A DNA stretch of 47,916 nt, from positions 1 to 47,916 of IMG/VR virus record IMGVR_UViG_3300021090_000036; one strand, 5' to 3'. Shown here piece after piece: positions 33,398-41,580 of this stretch. Position 1 is the stretch's first letter. Each line of letters begins with the position of its first letter. Position numbers and translations under genes: made by a program. A model generated the notes under the pieces. It was given only the letters and a program-made list of their open reading frames with translations. It was not told the DNA's origin and made no database searches. This stretch comes from a virus.

Positions 33398-34488
33398 AAA
33401 ACATATTCATCATCCTTTTTTTAATCACCACTTTGCTTTCATCTGGTCAAGGAACAAGCTGCGGCAATGCGATCAATATTCCTTTGAACAACAGTTGCGC
33501 CACCTTTTCTGTTTCATCAACATTAGGAAACGCTGGAGTGGTTTGTAATTATATAGGGACGAATGGAAGGGTCACGTATTTCAAGTTTACTTCGAGTGCA
33601 AATCCAAACTGCATTGAGATAAATTTTTCCGCATCGACAACGATCGAGATATTGGATTATGATCATTGCCCTGTAAATAACAATAACAATATCCCTTCTC
33701 TTGGATTGTGTATTGATAATGGCAATGGCATCTGGGCAACCGACTATTCTAATCTACCACAGCCAAACAAAACTTATTACCTGGAAGTTCACACCGGTAA
33801 TAATTATACGGACACCATAAGGGTTTGCGGGAAATATTACACTCCGCCAAATGATCTATGCACCGGTGCTACGCCGATTGATTCAAATATTATTTCTGAC
33901 AACAATGCATGCCATACACCAAACGGCGGCAACATAATACCACAGCAGTCCTGCGCATTATCATTTGAAAACACTGCATGGTATAGTTACACTGTTGCGC
34001 AGACCGGCATCTCTATCATTAATATCAGTAACATCAACTGTGTGAATAACACGCAGGGTGGTGGCACTGCGGGCGCTGGATTTCAAATTGGATTCTTTGC
34101 CGGCACTTGCGCGAATCCACAATGGTTAAGTTGCCAAACAGATACCGCGGATGGTAACGGATTCGTTCAGTTTACTTCTACATCACTTCCCGCAGGGACG
34201 CATGTTTATGTTTCAATAGATGGAACTGCAGGAGCTAACTGCAGCTATGGTATCAATGCATTTAATGCACTTGGTATTTTATCGCTCAGAAAAGATATCA
34301 TCCACGAACGATCACATATTACTGTGAAGCTATTTGGTGACATCTGGTTGTATAATATGCTTGGTCAAGTTTTATATCAAGGGCGCGGAAGAAATATTGA
34401 TGTGCCCATTGATCACCTGCCTCATGGAGTGTATATGCTCATACTCAATGACGGAAGGTTTAACCGCACCTACAAGTTTGTAAAATGA
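33394..34488 (+). CDS. Secreted surface protein with T9SS type A sorting domain
   Basis: The protein has 364 residues. It has a signal peptide (MKNIFIILFLITTLLSSGQG) and two Cys-rich beta domains of the kind common on Bacteroidota surfaces (first opening TSCGNAINIPLNNSC, second PPNDLCTGATPI). Residues about 300-364 form a T9SS type A C-terminal sorting domain: a DIWLYNMLGQVLYQG strand pair, then DHLPHGVYMLILNDG and a terminal YKFVK. This domain directs cargo through the host type IX machine to the cell surface. A phage-encoded T9SS client is unusual. Surface exclusion or adhesion is inferred. Confidence 0.7.
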   Translation: MKNIFIILFLITTLLSSGQGTSCGNAINIPLNNSCATFSVSSTLGNAGVVCNYIGTNGRVTYFKFTSSANPNCIEINFSASTTIEILDYDHCPVNNNNNIPSLGLCIDNGNGIWATDYSNLPQPNKTYYLEVHTGNNYTDTIRVCGKYYTPPNDLCTGATPIDSNIISDNNACHTPNGGNIIPQQSCALSFENTAWYSYTVAQTGISIINISNINCVNNTQGGGTAGAGFQIGFFAGTCANPQWLSCQTDTADGNGFVQFTSTSLPAGTHVYVSIDGTAGANCSYGINAFNALGILSLRKDIIHERSHITVKLFGDIWLYNMLGQVLYQGRGRNIDVPIDHLPHGVYMLILNDGRFNRTYKFVK

Positions 34489-35354
34489 TCAACAAAGTAC
34501 AATTAATACGGTGGGCACTGGTCTGGCTGCTTATAGGAGCTATTATTGTTCTTATCGGTGAAAGATGCATTGGCCAGGGAGTGATCACCAGAGACCGGAC
34601 AATAGAGGTGGGCGCAAACTTTGGGATGACAGATTACCTTGGAGACATACAAGGCAACAGAGGGACAGGAAAAACATTTTTAAAGGACCTGAACACTGCA
34701 AATTCAAAAATGGTCAAAGGGTTTTTCTTAACCTATTACCCTAAAGCAACCGGACGAATAGGAATGAGAATGTCCATCAACATGATCAGTCTCACTGCAG
34801 CTGATAGCCTGATAGCGGATCATGGTGGTGCGGAATTATTTAGGAAAAGGCGCAACCTGCACTTTAGAACAGATATATATGAAGTGAACGTGGTTGCTGA
34901 ATATTATTTAAGCAAAAGATCTTTCAGGCCTTTCGTAGTGGCCGGCGTTGGGCTGATCTCATTCACTCCAAGAGCTATGTATCAGAATGAGTGGGTTGAT
35001 CTTTCGCAGTATCACACCGAGGGAATAAAGTATAAAACAAAAGCATTTGAATTACCAGTTGGATTTGGTTTCAAGTTCTGCAACGGAAACAAAGTTTTAT
35101 CAGCTGAAGTGTTGCACCGGTTCACCTCTACGGATTACCTGGATGATGTGAGCACGGTCTACCCGGATCCATACATCCTGACAGAAGCAGGAAGAGAATT
35201 GTCATACAGGAACAGCGGGTACAAACCCGGCGATCAGCGAGGGGATGAAAGGGATATGGATTCATTTTTTTCTGTAGCAATAAAGCTGAGTGTATTACTC
35301 AATCAAAACCTAAGGTATAATCAAAAACAAACGTGGAAATGCCCGGTATTATAA
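34485..35354 (+). CDS. DUF6089-type outer-membrane beta-barrel
   Basis: The 289-residue protein has a hydrophobic N-terminus (about residues 10-28) acting as signal. The barrel then shows the family marks: EVGANFGMTDYLGDI, RRNLHFRTDIYEVNVV, and a late STDYLDDVSTVYPDP segment. DUF6089 proteins are Bacteroidota outer-membrane barrels, and from memory the T9SS factor PorG belongs to the same family. It is coupled (4-nt overlap) to the T9SS-cargo gene, which suggests they act together at the surface. Receptor masking is another possibility. Confidence 0.7.
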   Translation: MINKVQLIRWALVWLLIGAIIVLIGERCIGQGVITRDRTIEVGANFGMTDYLGDIQGNRGTGKTFLKDLNTANSKMVKGFFLTYYPKATGRIGMRMSINMISLTAADSLIADHGGAELFRKRRNLHFRTDIYEVNVVAEYYLSKRSFRPFVVAGVGLISFTPRAMYQNEWVDLSQYHTEGIKYKTKAFELPVGFGFKFCNGNKVLSAEVLHRFTSTDYLDDVSTVYPDPYILTEAGRELSYRNSGYKPGDQRGDERDMDSFFSVAIKLSVLLNQNLRYNQKQTWKCPVL

Positions 35355-35401
35355 AAGGGACAGTGGGGTATAGTAACAATCACTCTTTATAAACAACAAC
35401 A

Positions 35402-35689
35402 ATGAAAAAACTAATCTGCCTCATGTTGACAATTTCTGCATTGGTAATTTCTGTCAACGCACAATATAAAAAGAATACCGCTGATTCTACTAAATCGAAT
35501 CAACAAAAAATTCAACAGGCGCCACAGCCAAATTATTTTATCATTGGTCAGATGGACGCATTTAAGCTGCTGGTTATGGCGATCACCTCACCCGATGATG
35601 TGACAGCCAATGAGAGAAAAAGGTTATTGTACTGGTTGAATAATAACCTGCTGGCCTTGCCAACGGATACAACGGGTAATAAAAAATAA
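35402..35689 (+). CDS. Small exported protein
   Basis: The 95-residue protein has a signal peptide (MKKLICLMLTISALVISVNA) cleaved near residue 20, then a disordered Lys/Gln stretch and a helical C-terminus (FKLLVMAITSPDDVTANERK). It belongs to the run of exported late gene products between fibre and lysis genes. The function is unknown. Confidence 0.6.
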   Translation: MKKLICLMLTISALVISVNAQYKKNTADSTKSNQQKIQQAPQPNYFIIGQMDAFKLLVMAITSPDDVTANERKRLLYWLNNNLLALPTDTTGNKK

Positions 35690-35713
35690 TCATAAAACAA
35701 AAGAAAAACCCCC

Positions 35714-35989
35714 ATGCATTTGTTACAAGTACAACTCGGAACGGCTGAGTGGATTTTTATGATACTGGGGCTTGCACTTGTTTCATTCTTTTCGCTTCGT
35801 TTTTATTTAACTGTTGAGGAAATTAGAAAAGATGTCAAGATGCTGCTGATAAAATCAGCGCAGGGAGAAGAAAAAATAAAACAGTTGCAGGAAGATGTTG
35901 ATGATATAAAAAAAACGGTGCATGAACAGGGAAACCTTATACAGAAACATGAATTTCAATTGTCGATAATAAAACTCAAAACACCATGA
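35714..35989 (+). CDS. Membrane-anchored coiled-coil protein
   Basis: The 91-residue protein has one membrane segment (about residues 11-32) and a long coiled coil (RKDVKMLLIKSAQGEEKIKQ, then LQEDVDDIKKTVHEQG). It overlaps the putative holin by 4 nt. This shape fits lysis-region accessory proteins (antiholin or spanin-like), but no specific family is recognised. Confidence 0.6.
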   Translation: MHLLQVQLGTAEWIFMILGLALVSFFSLRFYLTVEEIRKDVKMLLIKSAQGEEKIKQLQEDVDDIKKTVHEQGNLIQKHEFQLSIIKLKTP

Positions 35990-36237
35990 AAGATTTTCTT
36001 ACAGGCCCTGCCGGAGAGCAATCTTCAAAGCGCCTTTTCACCTTGGCATTGATGGTAGTTTACATTATGATCTTATGTGTAAACCTGTTCACCGGTAAAA
36101 AGCTCGATGCAACATTACAGGAGCAACTGTATTACATGATCCTGATTTTTTATGGTGCTATTGCAATTGAGGGATGGAAGAATTTCAGGAACATTAATGT
36201 GAACCCGGTGGATAAACCAAAGGAGCAGCAACCATGA
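35986..36237 (+). CDS. Putative holin
   Basis: The 83-residue protein has two membrane segments (about residues 20-36 and 49-64) and a charged, proline-containing C-terminus (NPVDKPKEQQP). Size, topology and the gene order coiled-coil/holin/spanin candidate/CHAP endolysin support a holin that would permeabilise the inner membrane at lysis. The sequence itself is not diagnostic. Confidence 0.6.
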   Translation: MKDFLTGPAGEQSSKRLFTLALMVVYIMILCVNLFTGKKLDATLQEQLYYMILIFYGAIAIEGWKNFRNINVNPVDKPKEQQP

Positions 36238-36854
36238 TACACCAACCCATTGATAAATGCGCATTAAAAATAATTGCAATTGTCCTGGTATCTGCATTGA
36301 TACTTTCTTTTCTCAGTTGCAAAACTTCAAAACACATCACAACATCGGTTGTAACTGTGGATAGCAGCTATCTAAAAGAAAAAATAGATTCGGTTCATGT
36401 ACTGTTGGAGGAAAAATCAAGGCTGGAATCAACGATAAAGGAGCTGCAATATGCCGGTGTTGTTTTCGACAGCAGCAAATGCCCACCAAGTCAGTTTGTG
36501 ATCGATAAGAATTGCAATGTTGATAGTATTCTACGAATCCTGGATGAATATAAGAACACGGTGAAGATCTACGCAGATGGAACTATAGAAGCCCAGGGCA
36601 AACTGAAATCAGCATATTACACCAAAAACAAGCTAACTCAAACCATTTCAGAATTGACGAACACAATTGATTCGCTGCGCAAAATGAAGCAGACTAAAAG
36701 CATAGCATATAAAACGACCATTGCAACTGTTGATAAGGAAGTGAAGCGAAGTTTCTTTTCACAATGGTGGATGTGGTTGATTGTATTTGTGGCCGGCTGC
36801 TATATTGACCGAAGATCGTTGAGCAAAATCAAATTATTCAAACTCAAAAAATAA
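36234..36854 (+). CDS. Candidate unimolecular spanin
   Basis: The protein has 206 residues. The N-terminal hydrophobic segment ends in a lipobox-like FLSC (Cys 29). The middle is a long coiled-coil region (about residues 45-170, KEKIDSVHVLLEEKSRLEST, then SELTNTIDSLRKMK). A C-terminal membrane helix (WWMWLIVFVAGCY, about 178-192) is followed by basic residues. An outer-membrane lipid anchor plus an inner-membrane helix joined by a periplasmic rod is the plan of a u-spanin, which disrupts the outer membrane. The lipobox is loose, so the N-terminus could be a plain membrane helix. Confidence 0.55.
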   Translation: MIHQPIDKCALKIIAIVLVSALILSFLSCKTSKHITTSVVTVDSSYLKEKIDSVHVLLEEKSRLESTIKELQYAGVVFDSSKCPPSQFVIDKNCNVDSILRILDEYKNTVKIYADGTIEAQGKLKSAYYTKNKLTQTISELTNTIDSLRKMKQTKSIAYKTTIATVDKEVKRSFFSQWWMWLIVFVAGCYIDRRSLSKIKLFKLKK

Positions 36855-36859
36855 AATTT

Positions 36860-37345
36860 ATGTCAAAATCTAAAACTTTCGATCGTGGCTCGTTAATCGT
36901 TGGCCTTGGCTACACAATATTCTTTTTATTCACAATGCTGTTCATAAGAACAAACCACCATTTCCAAATTGGCAATGATGATAAAGTACACCTCTCGCCG
37001 GCAATGGTACAAGCTGCAGTACCAGGCCTGGTGAAGTTTCTCTCTTGGGCAATGCTTGTGGTGATGTGGGTAGTTATTGTTATGGGCTGTAATGGGGTAT
37101 TTGAAACGAAATCAGGCGCTAATGGGAAAGGCCTTGCAATCCTTGGAGCATCTCTTTTACTGTGCCTGGTATTCACACTTGGATGGTATAGTGGAAAGAC
37201 TGATAACAATTATGTGCAAATCACGGAGCAACAAAAAATAGATTGGGTGACAAATGGTGCCATTAAAAAAACCGGTGAGAATAGTTACAAGGATAACACC
37301 GGTGTGCTGAAGGCATTATTTGCTAATAAGGAGATGATCAAGTGA
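36860..37345 (+). CDS. Multi-pass membrane protein in the lysis block
   Basis: The 161-residue protein has three hydrophobic segments (about 13-29, 60-78, 91-107) and a soluble C-terminus. It lies between the spanin candidate and the CHAP endolysin, so a lysis or superinfection role is possible. The family is not recognised. Its stop overlaps the GTG of the next gene (GTGA). Confidence 0.55.
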   Translation: MSKSKTFDRGSLIVGLGYTIFFLFTMLFIRTNHHFQIGNDDKVHLSPAMVQAAVPGLVKFLSWAMLVVMWVVIVMGCNGVFETKSGANGKGLAILGASLLLCLVFTLGWYSGKTDNNYVQITEQQKIDWVTNGAIKKTGENSYKDNTGVLKALFANKEMIK

Positions 37346-37842
37346 GGTTCGTCATCCATAAAAACAATCATAGAGCGTGGCCACCACATTTTGGTTTATG
37401 GCTTAACAAATATGCCATCCGCAAGGCTGTCTGTTTCATCCACGGATGCAATTATGACCTACACAGTGAAGACCAGGAAGACACTAACAAACTTTTCGGA
37501 ATTGGATATTTCTGGAATCATCACACGGATTCCGCAAGGTTTGGATGGCTGTTTAAGGAAGGAAAGATTCAAATCAATGGCTACTTATATGTCAACGGTC
37601 AAAAGATTATAGAGCGGCTATGTTCCGTTCCACTTGGCTTCAAGATGGAATTTCATTTGATCGTTAACCATGCTTTGAAGTATTACACTTTCAAAGTAAA
37701 GAACCCGGCCAACGGTGTGATACTATCGGAAAGGGACTTCTCATTTACGCATGATAAGACGTTGAGTTTTCCGCTGGGCATTTATTTCGGTGGCAATCGC
37801 ACAGCTCCGCAACGAATGACTATTGAAATGAAAAATGTTTAA
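37342..37842 (+). CDS. Hypothetical protein in the lysis block
   Basis: This 166-residue soluble protein starts with GTG. It is rich in His, Trp and aromatic residues, with conserved-looking stretches CNYDLHSEDQEDTNKLFGIG, HTDSARFGW and PLGIYFGGNRTAPQR. It overlaps both neighbours. I have seen similar sequences in Bacteroidota phages but know no function. Confidence 0.6.
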   Translation: MRFVIHKNNHRAWPPHFGLWLNKYAIRKAVCFIHGCNYDLHSEDQEDTNKLFGIGYFWNHHTDSARFGWLFKEGKIQINGYLYVNGQKIIERLCSVPLGFKMEFHLIVNHALKYYTFKVKNPANGVILSERDFSFTHDKTLSFPLGIYFGGNRTAPQRMTIEMKNV

Positions 37843-38311
37843 TATAATCCCTATGACAGTAAGAGAAATTGCATTAGAGACAGCTATCACACAACTCGGC
37901 GTTCATGAAGATGCCGGAAATAGAAACACAGGTCCTCAAGTCAATGCATATTTAGCATCCACGGGCCTGCCACCAGGAAATAGCTGGTGTATGTCATTTT
38001 GTTATTGGTGCTATGACCAGGCAGCGAAAAGGATGGCTGTAAAAAACCCACTCGCAAAAACTGCCGGCGTGCTTGATCAATGGAATAAAAGAAAAACAAC
38101 GAATGGAACAGTTACACCTAATCCCGGCGATATTTTCATTATGGATTTTGGAAAAGGACTTGGCCATACCGGTATCGTTGAAAAAATTGAAGGCATTTGG
38201 ATCTATACGATAGAAGGAAATAGCAATGATGAAGGAAGCAGGGAAGGATATGAGGTATGCCGGCGCCGCAGAGATCCCGCTAAAATGAAAGGCTTTTTAC
38301 ATTTTACATAA
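37835..38311 (+). CDS. CHAP-domain endolysin
   Basis: The protein has 158 residues. The CHAP catalytic Cys (NSWCMSF, Cys 52), His (GLGHTG, His 111) and the acidic/polar partner (TIEGNSN, Glu 127/Asn 129) are in order with typical spacing. It would cut peptidoglycan peptide bonds at lysis after the holin opens. There is no signal peptide, so holin-dependent release is expected. The start is at 37835 (overlapping the upstream stop), or possibly the internal ATG at 37853. It is the last gene of late operon 2 and is followed by a terminator. Confidence 0.8.
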   Translation: MFNIIPMTVREIALETAITQLGVHEDAGNRNTGPQVNAYLASTGLPPGNSWCMSFCYWCYDQAAKRMAVKNPLAKTAGVLDQWNKRKTTNGTVTPNPGDIFIMDFGKGLGHTGIVEKIEGIWIYTIEGNSNDEGSREGYEVCRRRRDPAKMKGFLHFT

Positions 38312-38356
38312 AGCAGCGTTGAATAATTTTCATGAGCAGTTAGTTTTGGTTGAAGA

Positions 38357-38390
38357 GATCCCTGCTATTCCTGGCAGGGGTCATTTTTAT
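38357..38390 (+). terminator. Intrinsic terminator of late operon 2
   Basis: CCCTGC (38360-38365) pairs with GCAGGG (38374-38379), extended by weaker pairs at the base (GAT/GTC), and is followed by ATTTTTATT. It sits 46 nt after the endolysin stop. Confidence 0.8.
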
Positions 38391-38435
38391 TACAATTCCG
38401 CCATGAAAATCCCACAAAATACCACCATTCATTTC

Positions 38436-38472
38436 CTGTCCTTTCACTGATGGTCATCAGAAAATACTTTTG
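38436..38472 (+). promoter_or_regulatory. Late promoter P3 (exact -7 box)
   Basis: CTGTCCTTTCAC (38436-38447), TTTC to box 19 bp, then TACTTTTG (38465-38472), a perfect TAnnTTTG. The start codon at 38519 lies 47 nt downstream, so this one has a normal leader, unlike P1, P2, P4 and P5. The spacer contains the dyad CTGATG-GT-CATCAG. Confidence 0.8.
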
Positions 38473-38518
38473 TTATCACTATAATTCATGTTCACCAATT
38501 GAACTAAAATCTATTAAG

Positions 38519-39094
38519 ATGAAAAAATATTTGTTTGGCCTGGTTGCCCTGTTAAGCTGTATAACATTATTCACTATTCCCGAGCGGTCGGAGGCGCAGA
38601 TCGTTAAGCCGATCAGCATTGCTGCAGCTGATGACACACTGACGAACGCTGACACTGCCCTTGTTGCGCTCACCTTTGATGCAAGTTTTAAAAGTGTTGA
38701 AGTCTGGGTTAAGGAGGTAACCGGCACCACCGGCGGAAAGGTTTACTTCCAGGCAGAATACCCGCATGGCGGCGACTACAGTGATCTTGACTCGCTTACT
38801 CTTTCAGACGTTGCGACGGCGCAATTTGCATTATTTACTGTTCCTAATCCACGACTATATAAATCTTTTCGATTGAAATATATTAAGTCGGGAACCGGCA
38901 CAGCAGAAATTAAAGGTTACTATGTGCGATATACGGGCGGCGCCATTCTATGGGCAAAACCAGATGTTGCAATGCAATTTGATCCTGAAAAGAAAAGCCT
39001 TGCGGCGTTAAACCGGCAGGGTTATAGTGATCGATGGTATGATAAATATATTTTGACCAGGCAGAGATCATTCAAGCAAAAAGTTTCGACGTAA
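38519..39094 (+). CDS. Exported late protein with own promoter
   Basis: The 191-residue protein has a signal peptide (MKKYLFGLVALLSCITLFTI, cleavage near the ERSEAQ end), then a beta-rich domain (VWVKEVTGTTGGKVYFQAEY, then FRLKYIKSGTGTAEI). An upstream frame to 38450 exists but would disrupt the signal. It is a monocistronic unit between P3 and a terminator, so it can be expressed strongly on its own. The family is not recognised. An exported protein just before the prohead protease is unexpected. Confidence 0.65.
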   Translation: MKKYLFGLVALLSCITLFTIPERSEAQIVKPISIAAADDTLTNADTALVALTFDASFKSVEVWVKEVTGTTGGKVYFQAEYPHGGDYSDLDSLTLSDVATAQFALFTVPNPRLYKSFRLKYIKSGTGTAEIKGYYVRYTGGAILWAKPDVAMQFDPEKKSLAALNRQGYSDRWYDKYILTRQRSFKQKVST

Positions 39095-39104
39095 AAAATA
39101 TTTG

Positions 39105-39137
39105 ATGCAGGCTGGCTTCACGGCGGCCTGCATTTTC
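39105..39137 (+). terminator. Terminator overlapping late promoter P5
   Basis: ATGCAGGC (39105-39112) pairs with GCCTGCAT (39126-39133) and runs into TTTTCATT. The 3' arm and T-tract double as the upstream element of promoter P5. Confidence 0.75.
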
Positions 39138-39164
39138 ATTATCAGCCTAATGAAAACCTATTTG
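39128..39164 (+). promoter_or_regulatory. Late promoter P5 (degenerate)
   Basis: CTGCATTTTCAT (39128-39139) matches the late element at 9 of 12 positions. TTTC (39134-39137) is exactly 19 bp from CCTATTTG (39157-39164). The ATG at 39169 is 5 nt after the box. The spacing and the start-codon offset are what identify it. Confidence 0.6.
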
Positions 39165-39168
39165 TATA

Positions 39169-40080
39169 ATGAATTTCAGACTGGCATCAAGCATATACAG
39201 CAAGCCCTGGCTAATAGAGGCTCAATCGGCATTGGCATATATACAGATGCTTGAAGATGGCAGGCTGAGCGGATTTAAAAGTTCTTTTTTTAATGATGAT
39301 GATGAAGAAGAGCCGAAAACAATTTTTCAAAAGCTCTTTTCAAGCAACAATGTTTCTGTAGCACCGATTCACCGGGCCGATGCTATTGATCATCCGGGTT
39401 ATGAGGGCAAAACGATCGGGATACTTCCCGTGATAGGTCCTATGATGAAAGAAGATTTTTGCGGATGGTTTGGTACTGCTAATCTGAAGAACGAATTGAA
39501 CAAGATGAGCAATACCAGCAGCATTAAAACCATTGTTGCGCTAATGGATACACCCGGAGGCACTGTCGATGGCACACAAGCTTTTGCAGACGCCTACAAG
39601 GCCAGCGAAAAAGAAAAGATCACTTTGGTGGATGGAATGATGTGCAGCGCTGGTTATTGGTTTGGATCCGGGGGCGATGAGCTGATCATGACTGCCGGCA
39701 CGGATGAAATAGGAAGCATAGGAACGATGATAGCTTTCTATGATAATACAGAAGCGGTAAAGCAGCGCGGTTATGTTCTGAGAGAATTTTACGCTACGGC
39801 ATCTAAAGACAAGAACCTTGATTTTAGAAATGCCAGGCAGGGAGATGGAAAATTGCTGATAGAAAATATTTTGAATCCCACCAATGATGTTTTTCTGAAT
39901 GCGGTGAAAAAGAACAGGGGTGGGAAATTGAACGAGAAAGAAACATTGAGCGGAAAAGTTTTTGTGGGGCAGGATGCAGTGGATGTAGGATTGGCTGACA
40001 GCATATCATCGATAGATGAAGTTTTAAACAGGCTATTTCAAAAACACGATAAAAGTTCAACATTAAAATTCACATTATGA
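39169..40080 (+). CDS. Prohead protease (S49/ClpP-fold)
   Basis: The protein has 303 residues. The serine protease core has MDTPGGTVDG (oxyanion region, about 122-131) and the nucleophile in DGMMCSAGYW (Ser about 160), followed by IGSIGTMIAFYDN. These are S49-family marks. It would cleave scaffold and capsid N-termini during head maturation. It lies upstream of the scaffold-like and capsid genes and overlaps the next gene by 4 nt (ATGA). Confidence 0.85.
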   Translation: MNFRLASSIYSKPWLIEAQSALAYIQMLEDGRLSGFKSSFFNDDDEEEPKTIFQKLFSSNNVSVAPIHRADAIDHPGYEGKTIGILPVIGPMMKEDFCGWFGTANLKNELNKMSNTSSIKTIVALMDTPGGTVDGTQAFADAYKASEKEKITLVDGMMCSAGYWFGSGGDELIMTAGTDEIGSIGTMIAFYDNTEAVKQRGYVLREFYATASKDKNLDFRNARQGDGKLLIENILNPTNDVFLNAVKKNRGGKLNEKETLSGKVFVGQDAVDVGLADSISSIDEVLNRLFQKHDKSSTLKFTL

Positions 40081-40466
40081 AAATCTTCAAAAATATTCTT
40101 TCGTTCCTGAAGCTTGACGCTGCAACAACTAAAGTTGAATTGAGCGAAGAGCAAAAAGAAAAAATTGATCTCGCATTGGGAGAATTGCAGACCATCACCA
40201 CGGAACGTGATGGACTAAAAACAAAAGTTAGTGAATTGGAAACGGCAGCAACAACATCCTCTTCTAAAATCACTGAGCTGGAAGGCCAAGTGTCTACTCT
40301 TACTACTGATAACACAAAGCAGAAGACAGAGATAGAAAGATTAGGTGCACTGGATGCCGGCAAATTCACGAAGACAAAGGGCCAGGAAGAGATAAAAACT
40401 GATGCAGGGGCAATTGAATTTTCTGAATCACACAAAGAATCATTGGAAAAAGCAAAAAACTTATAA
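40077..40466 (+). CDS. Putative head scaffolding protein
   Basis: The 129-residue coiled-coil protein (ERDGLKTKVSELETAATTSS, then TELEGQVSTLTTDNTKQKTE) has a short basic C-terminus (ESLEKAKNL). The order protease, coiled coil, capsid is the usual head module, so a scaffold role is likely. Confidence 0.7.
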   Translation: MKIFKNILSFLKLDAATTKVELSEEQKEKIDLALGELQTITTERDGLKTKVSELETAATTSSSKITELEGQVSTLTTDNTKQKTEIERLGALDAGKFTKTKGQEEIKTDAGAIEFSESHKESLEKAKNL

Positions 40467-40505
40467 GCCCAAAAAATTAATTCAAACCTTTAAAAACGTT
40501 ATACC

Positions 40506-41489
40506 ATGTCATTAGTGATCACCGATATCGTCACGGACTTTGGGGCCTATTACAAGCCCGGTTCCGACAATCAAAAGAATCTGCGCAAGATGCTCTACAA
40601 GCCATCTGAAACAGCAGCATTCTTTCAGCCAAGGCCAACAGAAGATACAATATGGCGTGGTACGTTTGCTTCATTGACAAGAGTGTTACAGCCTTTTCAA
40701 AAAGCATTTACACCAATTAGTTCATTGACCTTCCAGCCCAACTCCTTTGATCTTTACAAGTTGAAGATCGATGCCAAGGAATATCCTGATGAGCTGGAAC
40801 CTTCATTTGTTGGATTTCTTGCCAACATGGAAGAGCTTGACCGTACAAAATGGCCCTTCGGTCGCTATTGGGTTGAAGAGCATCTGCTTCCTAAGAGCGT
40901 GGAAGATTTTGAAACGCTGGAATGTTTTGCAGGTGTTTATGCAGCTCCCGCACCAGGTGTTGCCGGTGCAGCTGGCACATCAATGAACGGCTTGCGCAAA
41001 GTGATCCGCACTTATAACACTGCCGGCAGAACAAACCTGGGCGATGGCGCCATTGTTACCGGCGCCGCTGCAGGAGATGATGCAGATTTTTGCACGCAGG
41101 TGGAAGAATTTGTGGCAGATATTCCTTCTCTTTTCCGCAGCAAGATCGATCATGTGTTCATGAGTAAAGCCCTGGAATTAAAATATAAGAGAGGCAAGAG
41201 AAAAAAATACGCTGCTTATGTAAACTTCATTGAATCACCAGGCCTTTACACCATCGAAGATTTCCCGAATGTGAGTGTGAAAGGTTTGGAGAGCCATGAA
41301 GGAAGCGGACTTTATTGGGCCTCACCCTCCATCAACAGGATCAATCCTAAAAAGAAAGCAGCATTGAAAAACACAATGGTGCTCAAAGAATTCAGCGCCC
41401 GTGAAGTGAGTGCCTATACTGATTGGTGGGAGTGTTTGAATTATGAAGTTCCTGAGTTCATTTTCCATAATGACCAGGACCTGGCCTAG
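40506..41489 (+). CDS. Major capsid protein (probable HK97 fold)
   Basis: The protein has 327 residues and follows protease and scaffold. The sequence has an extended N-arm, a Phe/Pro-rich E-loop-like part (FQPRPTEDTIWRGTFASLTR), and a C-terminal P-domain/A-domain pattern with the late VLKEFSAREVSAYTDWWECL stretch. Length and position fit the main capsid subunit. The fold assignment is inferred from context more than from motifs. Confidence 0.75.
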   Translation: MSLVITDIVTDFGAYYKPGSDNQKNLRKMLYKPSETAAFFQPRPTEDTIWRGTFASLTRVLQPFQKAFTPISSLTFQPNSFDLYKLKIDAKEYPDELEPSFVGFLANMEELDRTKWPFGRYWVEEHLLPKSVEDFETLECFAGVYAAPAPGVAGAAGTSMNGLRKVIRTYNTAGRTNLGDGAIVTGAAAGDDADFCTQVEEFVADIPSLFRSKIDHVFMSKALELKYKRGKRKKYAAYVNFIESPGLYTIEDFPNVSVKGLESHEGSGLYWASPSINRINPKKKAALKNTMVLKEFSAREVSAYTDWWECLNYEVPEFIFHNDQDLA

Positions 41490-41580
41490 ATCTTACTAAC
41501 CTTATTTTATAACTGGGACTTGCAAGGGACTAAAGAGTGGCGGCATCCTTTTCAAAATCAAATTATTTAAAAATATTTTT

